Positions 8,121-17,951 are shown, counted from the stretch's first letter. The stretch is 64,000 nt of DNA from Pseudomarimonas arenosa (GCF_014841215.1 NZ_JACYTR010000002.1:1-64000), one strand, 5' to 3'. A program made the numbers and translations. Notes: generated by a model from the letters alone, not told the origin.

Positions 8121-9791
8121 ATGCGCTGGCTGGTGCGACGAATTCATCGCAAGGGCAAGGGCCAACTCAGCTACGAGGATGACATCCATTTCGGCGAGCA
8201 GCTGACCATCGGCCGCGCCGCCAATCAGTCACTGTTCCTGACCGATATGCGCGTGGCCTTGGAGCACGCCAGGGTCACTGCCCTGGGCAACGGCCAGTAT
8301 CGCGTCGAATCTGTCATCGAGGCCGGCATCCGCGTCAACGGCGGTATCGTCCACCAGATCAACTGCGGCCCCGGCACCCAGATCGAGATTGGCAGCCACC
8401 GCATCGAGTTGATCGCGGCCCCCGAGGATTACGATGCCGGTGTCGAGATCTCCACCATCGAAAAATCCGAGCAGGAGGCCACCGCCGCACGCAAGCGCCT
8501 GCCCACCTCGCTGTCCGAAACCAAACTTGGCAAGCGCATGCCGGCCTGGATTCTGTTTGTAGCCACGCTGACCTTGTTCCTGGTACTGCCGCTGCTCTCC
8601 CATTACATCGCGCCGCTCGATGCAGTGCTGAAGAGCGCCCCCCTGCCCTCGCGTGGCGCCTGGGAAGCCGGTGAGCTGGCTTCCGCTCACCATTTCTTCG
8701 GCGAAGACTGCCAAGCCTGTCATAGCGAGGGCTTTGCCTGGGTCAAGGACAAGGATTGCTTGACCTGTCACGCCCAGACGCCGGCGCATGCCGACCCGGT
8801 GGCCTTCAATCTGCCCGAACTGGGTGAGGCGCGATGCGCCCATTGCCATCGCGATCACAACGGGGTTGCCGGTCTGATCCGGCGTGATCAATCTCTGTGC
8901 AGTGACTGTCATCAGGGCCTGCAGCAATCGACCGCGGGCAAGAGCCAGCTGGCCGACGTCAGCGATTTCGGCAGCGACCACCCGCCGTTTCAGGTGTCCT
9001 TGCCTACCTGGAGCAAGGAAGGTCAGCTGACGATGGAACGTGTGGCGATGAGCCCCGATCTGCAGGAAAAATCCGGTATCAAGTTCCCGCACGATATTCA
9101 CCTTGATGCCAAGGGCATTGCCTCGCCCGCCGGCGACAAGGTGCTGGTCTGCGCCAGCTGCCACGAGCCGGAGCCAGGTGGCGCGGCGATGAAGCCGGTG
9201 AACTTCGAAACCATGTGCCAGGACTGCCACAAGCTGAGTTTCGACATCACTGAACCCGAGCGTGAGGTGCCGCACGCCAAGATCGACGAGATCGTCTACA
9301 TGCTCGACGAGTTCTATGCGCGCCGCGCCTTGGAAGGCGAAGTCACCGACCAAGCCGCCCCGGAATCGCTACGCGTGCGTCGTCGTCCTGGCCAATCGAT
9401 CGAACCGCAACAGCGGCAGTTGGCACTGGCCTGGGCGCGCGACAAGGCCCGCAGCGTCGGCGAGAGCCTGTTTACTGGCCGCGCCTGTACTGTGTGTCAC
9501 TCGGTGTCGCCGGGTCGGCAGCCCGGCGAGTGGCAGGTCGCACCGGTGCGCGTCGCTGGCGTGTGGTTCGACAAGGCGCATTTCACCCATCGAAAGCACA
9601 CCACCATGGAGTGCGACAGCTGTCATGCCGCCAAGGAATCCGACTCCAGTCGTGACTTGCTGATTCCCGATATCGCCAACTGCCGTCAGTGTCATGCCGG
9701 TGAAGCAGGCGGACACAACATGCTGGAGTCGAGCTGTGTCAGCTGCCACGGCTACCACGAATCGCAGCACTTGCTGCAGGTAGATCTATGA
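8121..9791 (+). CDS. FHA domain-transmembrane-decaheme cytochrome c fusion
   Basis: The protein is 556 residues. Residues about 20-100 look like a forkhead-associated fold (LTIGRAANQSLFL, VALEHARVT, IRVNGG). One transmembrane helix follows at 141-162. The remainder is periplasmic, with ten CxxCH haem motifs: CQACH, CLTCH, CAHCH, CSDCH, CASCH, CQDCH, CTVCH, CDSCH, CRQCH and CVSCH. The FHA part would be in the cytoplasm, where phosphothreonine peptides could be sensed, and the haems in the periplasm. It most resembles NrfB/cytochrome c3-type electron carriers in the haem part. No Sec signal is needed beyond the membrane anchor. Ten haems match the MtrA count, but overall sequence similarity to MtrA is not evident by eye. 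The next gene starts about 100 bases downstream. Confidence 0.85.
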   Translation: MRWLVRRIHRKGKGQLSYEDDIHFGEQLTIGRAANQSLFLTDMRVALEHARVTALGNGQYRVESVIEAGIRVNGGIVHQINCGPGTQIEIGSHRIELIAAPEDYDAGVEISTIEKSEQEATAARKRLPTSLSETKLGKRMPAWILFVATLTLFLVLPLLSHYIAPLDAVLKSAPLPSRGAWEAGELASAHHFFGEDCQACHSEGFAWVKDKDCLTCHAQTPAHADPVAFNLPELGEARCAHCHRDHNGVAGLIRRDQSLCSDCHQGLQQSTAGKSQLADVSDFGSDHPPFQVSLPTWSKEGQLTMERVAMSPDLQEKSGIKFPHDIHLDAKGIASPAGDKVLVCASCHEPEPGGAAMKPVNFETMCQDCHKLSFDITEPEREVPHAKIDEIVYMLDEFYARRALEGEVTDQAAPESLRVRRRPGQSIEPQQRQLALAWARDKARSVGESLFTGRACTVCHSVSPGRQPGEWQVAPVRVAGVWFDKAHFTHRKHTTMECDSCHAAKESDSSRDLLIPDIANCRQCHAGEAGGHNMLESSCVSCHGYHESQHLLQVDL

Positions 9792-9892
9792 CCGACCCGA
9801 CCTATCCAGCACGCTCCACTAAGACACTCGCTGTGCCACCCGCGTTGCCGCGTCTGCAGCGCAAGACCGGATCCTCGAGGAGGGATCAATCT

Positions 9893-11929
9893 ATGCACAA
9901 GCTCGCTTGGACAGCCCTCTCGTTGGCCTTAACACTGGCCTTGAGCGCCTGCAGCGGCGGCAGCAACAGCACCGATCCGGTCGGCACCGCGCCGCCACCG
10001 CCAGAACCGCCCCGCGGCTGTGAAGGCGCTTGCGTCAGCGCGCAATCGTTCCTGAGCACGGCTGAGGTTCGCACCATCATTGCCCAGGCCGTGGCCGAAG
10101 CCGGCGCCAGAAACGCCAAGGCCACCATCGCGGTCGTCGACCGGGTCGGCAATGTGCTGGCTGTGTACCGCATGAACGGCGCCGAGACCTTGGTTCGGGT
10201 CGGAACCCAGCGTGGTGTGGTCGGCGGCCTCGAGGGCCTCAATGTGCCGCGCGAGCTGGCCGCCATCGCCAAGGCCATCACCGGTGCCTACCTGTCCTCC
10301 GAGGGCAATGCCTTTTCCACCCGTACCGCCAACCAGATCGTGCAGGAGCACTTCAATCCGGGTGAGTTCAATGCCCCGTCGGGGCCGCTGTTCGGTGTCC
10401 AGTTCAGTCAGCTCAGTTGCTCTGACTTCACCACTCGCGACTTCGCCGCCACTGGACCTGGGCCGCACCGCTCACCGCTCGGCCTGTCGGCCGACCCGGG
10501 TGGCCTGCCGCTGTACAAGTCCGGTGTGCCGGTCGGCGGTATCGGTGTCGCCGCGGACAACGACTACGGCCTCGATCCGGTGATCTCCGACCGCGACCAG
10601 GATCTCGACGAGTTGATCGCCACGGCTGGCACCTTTGGCTTCGCCGCGCCGGTCGATCGTCGCGGCGATCGCATCACCGTCGACGGCAAGACCTTCCGCT
10701 TCAATGACGCTGAATTCAGCGATTTGTCTGCCGGACCTGGCAACGCCGCCAGTCTTGAGTCCACCGGCTTCCAGACCGTGCCGGCCTACTGGGATGGTGT
10801 TCTGCGCGATGGCACGGTGTTTGGCTCACCGGCCTCGGGTTTCCGTCCAGACGCCGACCATTACCCCGGTCGCGATGCCTTTGTCCTGGTCGACCGCGAC
10901 GGCGCCTTGCGCTACCCGCCAATCGATGGCACCGACGGCGCCGGCGCGATCACTGCCGAGGAGGCCCGTGTATTGGTCGACGAGGCACTCGCCATCGCCA
11001 ATGCAGCGCGCGCGCAGATCCGCCAACCGCTGGGCACGCAGGCCCGGGTCAGTATCAGCGTGGTCGACACCAATGGCACCATCCTGGCCTTCGCACGCAC
11101 CCGCGATGCACCGATTTTCGGCGCCGATGTATCACTGCAAAAGGCCCGCACTGCAGCGTTCTATTCCGGTGCTTTCGCCGCCGAAGAGCTGTTGTCGCGC
11201 CCCGAGGTCAACTACTTCGCCACCTCACTGGTCCCCAACGCGAATGCCACCGCGCTGAATCTCAGTGTGGTGGACACCGTGCAGATCGGCGATTACGTCT
11301 CCCGAGTGCGCGAATTTCTCGACTCGCCCACCGCACTTGGCGACGGTGCTTTCGCCTTCAGTGACCGCGCGGGCGGCAATCTCAGCCGGCCCTACTTCCC
11401 AGACGGCATCATCAGCCCACAATCAGGGCCGTTCAGCCGCCCGTTCGATCAGTGGAGTCCGTTCCACGACGGCATCCAGCTGGACCTGGTCTACAACAAT
11501 CTCGCCCTGCACGTTGCCCACTACGTCAATCAGCTCGGCCTGCCGATTCTGCTCGAAGGGGAACTGCTGGTGGGGGCGCCGCGCCCGGGCTTTCCGGCAC
11601 CGCTGGCCGATCCCGCGCCCGGTTCGTGCACCGGCACGCCACGATTGGCCAATGGCATCCAGATCTTCCCCGGCAGCGTGCCGATCTATCGCAACGGCCA
11701 GCTGGTGGGCGGCATCGGCGTGTCCGGCGATGGTATCGATCAGGATGACATGATCTCGTTCCTCGGCACCCACAATGCAGGCCTGCGCCTCAACAGCGGT
11801 ATCGGCAATGCGCCGCCCGAAATCCGCGCCGATCAACTGGAGGTGAGAGGCTCGCGGCTGCGCTACGTACAGTGCCCGCAGTCGCCGTTCCTCAACTCCG
11901 ACCAACAGAACGTGTGCGGAGGAAAGTGA
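9893..11929 (+). CDS. Lipoprotein with two HbpS/GlcG-like domains
   Basis: The start is at 9893, with GAGGAGGGATC just upstream; a longer reading frame exists, but this start gives a clean lipoprotein signal (hydrophobic stretch then LSAC, 678 residues in all). Two copies of a GlcG/HbpS (DUF336) type fold are visible: VRTIIAQAVAEAG ... IAVVDRVGNVLAVYRM in the N-terminal half and ARVLVDEALAIANAARA ... SISVVDTNGTILAFAR in the C-terminal half. Each is followed by a glycine-rich GGIG-V return (PVGGIGVAAD, LVGGIGVSGD). HbpS-like proteins bind haem or sense redox stress. Here the protein sits between a decaheme gene and an outer-membrane barrel and ends one base before the barrel gene. A role in haem handling or conduit assembly is inferred. 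Confidence 0.7.
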   Translation: MHKLAWTALSLALTLALSACSGGSNSTDPVGTAPPPPEPPRGCEGACVSAQSFLSTAEVRTIIAQAVAEAGARNAKATIAVVDRVGNVLAVYRMNGAETLVRVGTQRGVVGGLEGLNVPRELAAIAKAITGAYLSSEGNAFSTRTANQIVQEHFNPGEFNAPSGPLFGVQFSQLSCSDFTTRDFAATGPGPHRSPLGLSADPGGLPLYKSGVPVGGIGVAADNDYGLDPVISDRDQDLDELIATAGTFGFAAPVDRRGDRITVDGKTFRFNDAEFSDLSAGPGNAASLESTGFQTVPAYWDGVLRDGTVFGSPASGFRPDADHYPGRDAFVLVDRDGALRYPPIDGTDGAGAITAEEARVLVDEALAIANAARAQIRQPLGTQARVSISVVDTNGTILAFARTRDAPIFGADVSLQKARTAAFYSGAFAAEELLSRPEVNYFATSLVPNANATALNLSVVDTVQIGDYVSRVREFLDSPTALGDGAFAFSDRAGGNLSRPYFPDGIISPQSGPFSRPFDQWSPFHDGIQLDLVYNNLALHVAHYVNQLGLPILLEGELLVGAPRPGFPAPLADPAPGSCTGTPRLANGIQIFPGSVPIYRNGQLVGGIGVSGDGIDQDDMISFLGTHNAGLRLNSGIGNAPPEIRADQLEVRGSRLRYVQCPQSPFLNSDQQNVCGGK

Positions 11930-11930
11930 G

Positions 11931-13754
11931 ATGAAAAGACTTCCCTTAACCTTCGCCTTGGCTGCAGCCACCTTTGGTCTTGTTGCGGCACCGGCCCACG
12001 CCGATCCGGGCGACTCTCTGCCAAGCTGGCTGCAGTGGACTCAGATGCTGCCGGCTGGTGTCTACAATCCGCAGGAGTCGGCGATTCCACGGCGTCGTCC
12101 GGGGCACCCGGTCACCGAACTAAAAGAAAGTGACTTCGTCAACGAGGGCGCCATCGATCCGGCACCGGTCGATCAGGTCGGCAACTTCGTTCCGCTGCCC
12201 GACCGCTGGCGCATTATGGAGGCGCTGGGCTTCAAGTTCCCCTGGTACGACCCGTACAACCAGAATATCTGGAAGGGCGACAAGCCGATGAAGATTCCGG
12301 GCTTGGACGGGAAGGATTGGTTCTTCTCCCTGCTTGGTATCTCCGACACCATCATTGAGCCGCGCTCGATTCCAACGCCGGTCGGCCCGCAGTCGAGCGA
12401 CAACCCGGGCGCGATCGATATCTTTTCCGGCATCGATCAACGCATCCAGGTACAGACCTTCCTGGCCGGCATCATCCTGTTCAAGGGTGACACCGTATTC
12501 AAGCCACCCGCGCATGAGTTTCGCCTGACCCTGGCGGCGCAGTACAACCGCGTCGACACCGATGAGATACGCGCACTGCAGATCGATCCGCGCCTCGGTA
12601 ACACGCGTGACGACGGTTTTGTCGCCGTGCAGGAGCTGTTCTACGACCGACATCTGCGCGATGTGTCCGATCGTTACGATTTCGACTCGCTGCGTGTCGG
12701 CATCCAACCCTTTTCCACGGACTTCCGCGGTTTTCTGTTTCAGGACCTGCAGTTCGGCGTGCGCCTGTTCGGCAACCGCCATAACAATCGGTTTCAGTAC
12801 AACCTGGCCTGGTTCCGCCGAGTGGAGAAGGACACCAACAGCGGTCTGAATGACGTGTTCGAGGGTCTGCGCGACGACGACGTGTTTGTTGTCAATGCCT
12901 ACTTCCAGGACTGGCCACGACTTGGTTTCGTTTCCCAGGGCACCATCGTTCACAACCGCAACCGCGAAAGCGAGTTCTTCTTCGACGAGAACGGCTTCAT
13001 TGCTCGACCGGCCTCACTGGGCATCGAGCGCCCGCGCGAGTACGACGTTACCTATCTTGGCTACAACGGTGACGGCCATTTCGGACGCTTCAATCTCACC
13101 GTGTCGGCCTATGCGGCATTGGGCAAGAACGATGCGGTGTTCATTCGCCAGGAGAACGATATCTTTGCCGGATTCTTCGCCGCCGAAGCCGGCATGGACT
13201 TCGACTGGATCCGCACTCGCGCCTCGGTAGCCTGGGCCTCCGGCGATGACGACCCGTTCGATGATGAATCGAATGGTTATGATGCCATTTTCGAGAACCC
13301 GATCTTTGCCGGTGCCGATACCAGCTATTGGATCCGCCAGAACATGCCACTGATTGGCGGCGGTGGTGTGGCGCTGACCGGCCGCAACTCGATGATCCCC
13401 ACACTTCGCTCATCCAAGGAACTCGGCCAAAGCAACTTCGACGGCCCAGGCTTGCGCTTGATCGGAGCCGGCGCAGACTTTGACCTCACGCCGCAGTCCC
13501 GCGTCTCGGTCAACCTCAATCAACTCTGGTTTGACGACACATCATCACTGGAGCTGGCGCGCAATCAGGCACCTATCGATCGCGAAATCGGACAGGACCT
13601 CTCGGTCGCCTGGATCTGGCGCCCCTACATGCAACAGAACCTGGTGTTTCGACTCTCAGGCGCGGTGTTGAACCCGGGTGATGGCCTCGCCGATCTGTAT
13701 GGCGATGACGACACCTACTACACCGTGCTCGCCAACCTGGTGCTCACCTTCTAA
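11931..13754 (+). CDS. Outer-membrane beta-barrel protein (porin of a putative porin-cytochrome conduit)
   Basis: The 607-residue protein starts with a Sec signal (KRLPLTFALAAATFGLVAAP, cleavage near AHA). It is rich in alternating hydrophobic/polar stretches with Tyr, Phe and Asn. It ends in YYTVLANLVLTF, with the C-terminal phenylalanine typical of BAM-assembled barrels. It begins one base after the lipoprotein stop and is followed 13 bases later by the large decaheme cytochrome gene, so translation is probably coupled. Its size would allow a barrel of 20 or more strands, enough to sheath a multihaem cytochrome as MtrB does. Homology to MtrB itself is not evident by eye, for example no N-terminal CxxC. 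Confidence 0.75.
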   Translation: MKRLPLTFALAAATFGLVAAPAHADPGDSLPSWLQWTQMLPAGVYNPQESAIPRRRPGHPVTELKESDFVNEGAIDPAPVDQVGNFVPLPDRWRIMEALGFKFPWYDPYNQNIWKGDKPMKIPGLDGKDWFFSLLGISDTIIEPRSIPTPVGPQSSDNPGAIDIFSGIDQRIQVQTFLAGIILFKGDTVFKPPAHEFRLTLAAQYNRVDTDEIRALQIDPRLGNTRDDGFVAVQELFYDRHLRDVSDRYDFDSLRVGIQPFSTDFRGFLFQDLQFGVRLFGNRHNNRFQYNLAWFRRVEKDTNSGLNDVFEGLRDDDVFVVNAYFQDWPRLGFVSQGTIVHNRNRESEFFFDENGFIARPASLGIERPREYDVTYLGYNGDGHFGRFNLTVSAYAALGKNDAVFIRQENDIFAGFFAAEAGMDFDWIRTRASVAWASGDDDPFDDESNGYDAIFENPIFAGADTSYWIRQNMPLIGGGGVALTGRNSMIPTLRSSKELGQSNFDGPGLRLIGAGADFDLTPQSRVSVNLNQLWFDDTSSLELARNQAPIDREIGQDLSVAWIWRPYMQQNLVFRLSGAVLNPGDGLADLYGDDDTYYTVLANLVLTF

Positions 13755-13767
13755 GGCGATGACGATC

Positions 13768-16700
13768 ATGCATTCGACCCCACATCGACAACCGAAGGCC
13801 GCACCGCGGTCAAACCCACTTAACCGACTGCTTGGCGCTTGCCTGCTCGTGCTGTTCGCCAGCACCGCGCACAGCGCCGAAGAAAAGGGCGTCGATCGCG
13901 AGTACACCACGCATCCGCCCGCGCCGTCGTTTCAAACCGCCGCTGAGGCTGATGCCAAGTCCGACGGCTGTATCAGCTGCCACAGCAAGAGCGATGAAAA
14001 GACCATGCATCGCAACCCGGCCGTGGTGCTGGGCTGCACCGACTGTCATGGTGGCAATGCACAGGTCACCAACCCAGCCCCTGGCAAGCATTTCGAGCGC
14101 CATGCCATCGGCTCGATCAATCCGCTGAAGAAAGTCGAGTACGACGCCCATCACAAGTATCCGCACGTCTCGGTTCCCTACAGCAGCGAGTATCTCGGCG
14201 CGATGGAACAAGCTCATGTGCTGCCGCGCTTTCCTGACCGCTGGTACTACCCGGCCTCGCGCAATCCCGAGGATGGCTACGCCCATCTGAATGATGAGTC
14301 GCCGGAGTTCATCCGCTTCATCAATCCGGGTGACCTGCGCATCGCGGATGAGGCCTGCGGCGCCTGCCACTTGCCCATTGTTCAGGCCACCAAGACCAGT
14401 CTGATGGCCACCTCGGCGATGCTTTGGGGCGGCGCTTCGTACAACAACGGCATCCTGCCCTACAAGCGCTACAACCTGGGTGAGTACTACACAAAAGACA
14501 GTGGCTGGGGCGCGATCAGCAACCCGGTCGAGGTCACCGATGAGATGAAGAAGCGCGGCATCTTGCCGGTGCTGTATCCCCTGCCCGCCTGGGAAGTGAT
14601 CCCGCCCGCAGACGTGTTCCGCGTGTTCGAGCGCGGCGGTCGCAACATTAACACCACCTTCCCGGAAACCGGCCTGCCCAATTCACTCGGCTTGATTCAA
14701 CGCCTGGAAGAGCCCGGCCGACCGGATCTCAAGCAGAGTAACCGAGGTCCCGGTACCGGCCAGCGTGTGGCCATTCCGGTGCTGAACATTCACAAGTCGC
14801 GCCTGAACGACCCGCACCTGTGGTTCCTTGGCACCAATGAGAATCCAGGCGACTTCCGTTCCTCCGGCTGCACTGCCTGCCACGTCGTCTACGCCAACGA
14901 CCGCGATCCGCGGCATAGCTCGATCTATGCCAAGTTCGGCAACGAGGGCTTCAGCCAGCAGCTCGACCCGACCATTCCGAAGGACGAGCCGGGCCATCCG
15001 CTGAAACATGAGTTCACCCGGCAGATTCCCAGCAGCCAATGCATGATCTGCCACATGCATCAGCCGAACATGTTCATTAACACCATGTTGGGCTACATCA
15101 TGTGGGACTACGAGCCCGATGCCCCGACCATGTTCCCGAAAGAGGAACGCAAACCGACCGATTCGCAGATCCGCGCGATCAACAAGCGCAACCCGGAAGA
15201 AGCGGCGATTCGCGGCAACTGGGCCGAACCTGAGTTCCTGCAATCGGTGGCCGAGCGCAATCCTTCCCTCACCGCCACCCAGTTCGCCGACTACCACGGC
15301 CATGGCTGGAACTTCCGCGCCGTGTTCAAGCGCGATCGCAAGGGCAATCTGCTTGATGCCGAAGGCAACAAGGTGGCCAACGACGACCCGAAGAAATTCG
15401 AGAAAGCCGTACACATGTCATCGGTGCATGTCGATCTTGGCATGCAATGCGTCGACTGCCATTTCCAGCAGGATGCCCATTCCAACGGTCATATCGTTGG
15501 CGAGGTGATGGCCGGTGTCGAAATCATGTGTCAGGACTGCCACGGTACCGCCGACGCCTATCCTGAGCTGCGCACCTCCGGCCCGATGGCACCGACCTCG
15601 GGCACCAATCTCTCCTTGATCCGCAATCCGGATGGCAAGCGCCGCTTCGAATGGATCGACGGCAAGCTGATCCAGCGCTCGGCGGTGGTGCCAGGTCTGG
15701 AATGGACCATGACCCTGCTCAAGGATGTCTCCAGCAAGGCCTCTGATGAGTACAACGTGCTGGCCGATCGCTCACACACCATGTCGCGCGATACCGAGAA
15801 GTTCACCTACGGTACCGATGTGCCGAAGGAAGAACGCGCGCATGGCGAGGAAACGATGCTCTGCTACACCTGCCACACCTCCTGGACAACCAGCTGTGGT
15901 GGCTGTCATTTGCCGATTCAGGCCAATTGGAAGACCGAACGCCAGCACTACGAGGGCAAGGAGACGCGAAACTATGCCACCTATAACCCGCAGGTGGCAC
16001 GCGACGACATGTTCCAGCTCGGCATTCACGGCGAGATCAAGAACTACAAGATAGCGCCGGTCCGTTCGTCCTCGGCCTTGGTGCTGTCCTCGACCAATAC
16101 CAACCGCGAACGCATCTATATCCAACAACCGCCAATCGCCGCCAGCGGCTTCTCATCGCAGGCCTTCGCTCCGCACTATCCGCACACCGAGCGTCGCACG
16201 GAAACCAAGCGCTGCACCGATTGCCACGTATCGGACAACAACGACAACAACGCGATCATGGCGCAGCTGCTGCTGCAGGGCACCAAGTTCGTCGATTTTG
16301 TTGGCTTCAACGCCTGGGTTGGCGGTGACGGTGAAATCAGTGGTGTAGTGGTGACCGAGTGGGACGAGCCGCAAGCGGTGATCGGCTCGTATCTGCACAA
16401 GTACGCCTACCCTGAGCGCTACGGCAAGCATCAGGAACGCGGCAACAAGCTCCCCGAGGGCTACAGTCATAGCGCAGGCACGGCCAACTGCATTCAGCAC
16501 CGCGGCGAGTACCTGTTTGTCTCCGAGGGCAGCAAGGGCACGCGGGCCTACGACATTGCCAGCATCGCCAACAAGGGCTTCTCGCAGCGCGTGATCACCG
16601 CTCCGTTCTCGGAGCTGGGCCATGACACCCACATCGAATCCAAGAACGCTACCTGCGTCGCCCTGCCGACCACCCAACCGGTAGCGCCGGAGCGCAACAA

Positions 16701-17709
16701 GGGTGAGCTGATGCGAGACATCAATCTCGAGCAGCCGTTCCACCCGATCTACCACTACGCCTTCATCGCCGATGCCGAAGAGGGTCTGATCGTGGTCAAC
16801 GTTGATACGCTGGCCGATCTCGAACCGCGCAACAATCTCCTTGAGCGCGCTCTCACCTGGAACGAAGGCGGCGTGCTCACCGGCGTTCGTCATCTGACCA
16901 TCGCCGGCCGCTGGTTCTTCGCTTCGACCCCGCGCGGCGTGGTGGTGCTGGACATGAACGACCCGATGAAGCCACAGCACGTCACCACCGTGGCGGTGGA
17001 CGATCCACGGGCAGTGCAGGTGCAGTTCCGCTACGCCTTCGTCACCTCGGCCAGGGGCCTGCAGGTCATCGATATCACGCAACCGACGCAGCCGGTACTG
17101 CTGGACGCCGTGGTGCCCCTGCAGCAGGCACACAAACTGCATGTGGCGCGTACCTATGCCTACGTCGCCAATGGCAACGAAGGCGTAGCCATCATCGATG
17201 TCAGCAAGGCCGATCAACCCACCCTGTATCGGATGTTCAATGCCGGCGGCCAGATCGTCGATGCACGTGACGTCGTAGTGGCCTCGACCAATGCCTCGCC
17301 CTTCCTCTACGTCGCCGATGGAACCGGTGGATTGAAGGTGGTGCAGCTGACCTCGCCCGATCTGCAGCCGAATTTCTACGGTTACGCCGCCGAACCCGAG
17401 CCACAACTGGTCGCGACCTGGCAGACCAAGCACGCCGCATTGTCGCTGTCACGTGGTCTGGAACGCGATCGAGCGGTGGATGAATCGGGTGGACAGATCG
17501 CCGTGCTGGGCCGCGTCGGCTCCCGCCCCTTCAATGCCGAAGAAATGAAACGGCTGTACATGAATGATGATGGATCGGTCTGGAAGGTCAGCGACGAGGT
17601 CGAAGGGCCGCGCGGCAAGACCAGCAAGCCGATGCCATTCAAACCCAATCGAATCTGGGATCTGCAACCGGAGAACCACGACGCCTTCGATCTCGAAGCA
17701 CCCGAGTAG
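13768..17709 (+). CDS. Exported decaheme cytochrome c with LVIVD beta-propeller
   Basis: Starting at 13768 (an ATG nine bases earlier is possible), the product is about 1,313 residues with a Sec signal (LLGACLLVLFASTAHSA). Ten CxxCH motifs occupy the first two thirds: CISCH, CTDCH, CGACH, CTACH, CMICH, CVDCH, CQDCH, CYTCH, CGGCH and CTDCH. The last third carries LVIVD-type propeller blades such as YAFVTSARGLQVIDI, YAYVANGNEGVAIIDV and FLYVADGTGGLKVVQL, which usually form an extracytoplasmic binding surface. With the barrel gene 13 bases upstream, it could be the surface terminal of an electron conduit or a periplasmic oxidase. There is no lipobox. A further His-rich segment may supply distal haem ligands. 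Confidence 0.88.
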   Translation: MHSTPHRQPKAAPRSNPLNRLLGACLLVLFASTAHSAEEKGVDREYTTHPPAPSFQTAAEADAKSDGCISCHSKSDEKTMHRNPAVVLGCTDCHGGNAQVTNPAPGKHFERHAIGSINPLKKVEYDAHHKYPHVSVPYSSEYLGAMEQAHVLPRFPDRWYYPASRNPEDGYAHLNDESPEFIRFINPGDLRIADEACGACHLPIVQATKTSLMATSAMLWGGASYNNGILPYKRYNLGEYYTKDSGWGAISNPVEVTDEMKKRGILPVLYPLPAWEVIPPADVFRVFERGGRNINTTFPETGLPNSLGLIQRLEEPGRPDLKQSNRGPGTGQRVAIPVLNIHKSRLNDPHLWFLGTNENPGDFRSSGCTACHVVYANDRDPRHSSIYAKFGNEGFSQQLDPTIPKDEPGHPLKHEFTRQIPSSQCMICHMHQPNMFINTMLGYIMWDYEPDAPTMFPKEERKPTDSQIRAINKRNPEEAAIRGNWAEPEFLQSVAERNPSLTATQFADYHGHGWNFRAVFKRDRKGNLLDAEGNKVANDDPKKFEKAVHMSSVHVDLGMQCVDCHFQQDAHSNGHIVGEVMAGVEIMCQDCHGTADAYPELRTSGPMAPTSGTNLSLIRNPDGKRRFEWIDGKLIQRSAVVPGLEWTMTLLKDVSSKASDEYNVLADRSHTMSRDTEKFTYGTDVPKEERAHGEETMLCYTCHTSWTTSCGGCHLPIQANWKTERQHYEGKETRNYATYNPQVARDDMFQLGIHGEIKNYKIAPVRSSSALVLSSTNTNRERIYIQQPPIAASGFSSQAFAPHYPHTERRTETKRCTDCHVSDNNDNNAIMAQLLLQGTKFVDFVGFNAWVGGDGEISGVVVTEWDEPQAVIGSYLHKYAYPERYGKHQERGNKLPEGYSHSAGTANCIQHRGEYLFVSEGSKGTRAYDIASIANKGFSQRVITAPFSELGHDTHIESKNATCVALPTTQPVAPERNKGELMRDINLEQPFHPIYHYAFIADAEEGLIVVNVDTLADLEPRNNLLERALTWNEGGVLTGVRHLTIAGRWFFASTPRGVVVLDMNDPMKPQHVTTVAVDDPRAVQVQFRYAFVTSARGLQVIDITQPTQPVLLDAVVPLQQAHKLHVARTYAYVANGNEGVAIIDVSKADQPTLYRMFNAGGQIVDARDVVVASTNASPFLYVADGTGGLKVVQLTSPDLQPNFYGYAAEPEPQLVATWQTKHAALSLSRGLERDRAVDESGGQIAVLGRVGSRPFNAEEMKRLYMNDDGSVWKVSDEVEGPRGKTSKPMPFKPNRIWDLQPENHDAFDLEAPE

Positions 17710-17951
17710 GTCGATGAATTCCGAAGCCACCATGGAATACGCCTTGGATTCAGCACTCGGACGAGTTCAATCGATGCGGCTGCGCCCAAGGCGCAGCCTG
17801 TCGCGAACCCGCCGAGACCAGCCGAAGCGCCAGCACGCCGATCACAGGTGGCCAGCAGATAGCAAAACACGCGGCGCATCACCCTCCGGGTGCGCCATCG
17901 GCATGTACCTGGTGCGCACAGAAAGTTCGGCATCGCCAATTTCAAGACCCC

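Noticed and set aside
8229-9353. 374-codon frame on the minus strand
   Set aside because: It is antisense to the FHA-decaheme gene, whose haem motifs are unambiguous; high GC makes long antisense frames.
16153-17433. 426-codon frame on the minus strand
   Set aside because: Antisense to the decaheme/LVIVD gene; no recognisable domain and no ribosome site.
4615-17709. Calling the cytochrome cluster mtrABC
   Set aside because: The layout is similar, but the barrel lacks an N-terminal CxxC and the cytochromes have FHA and LVIVD domains that Mtr proteins do not have.
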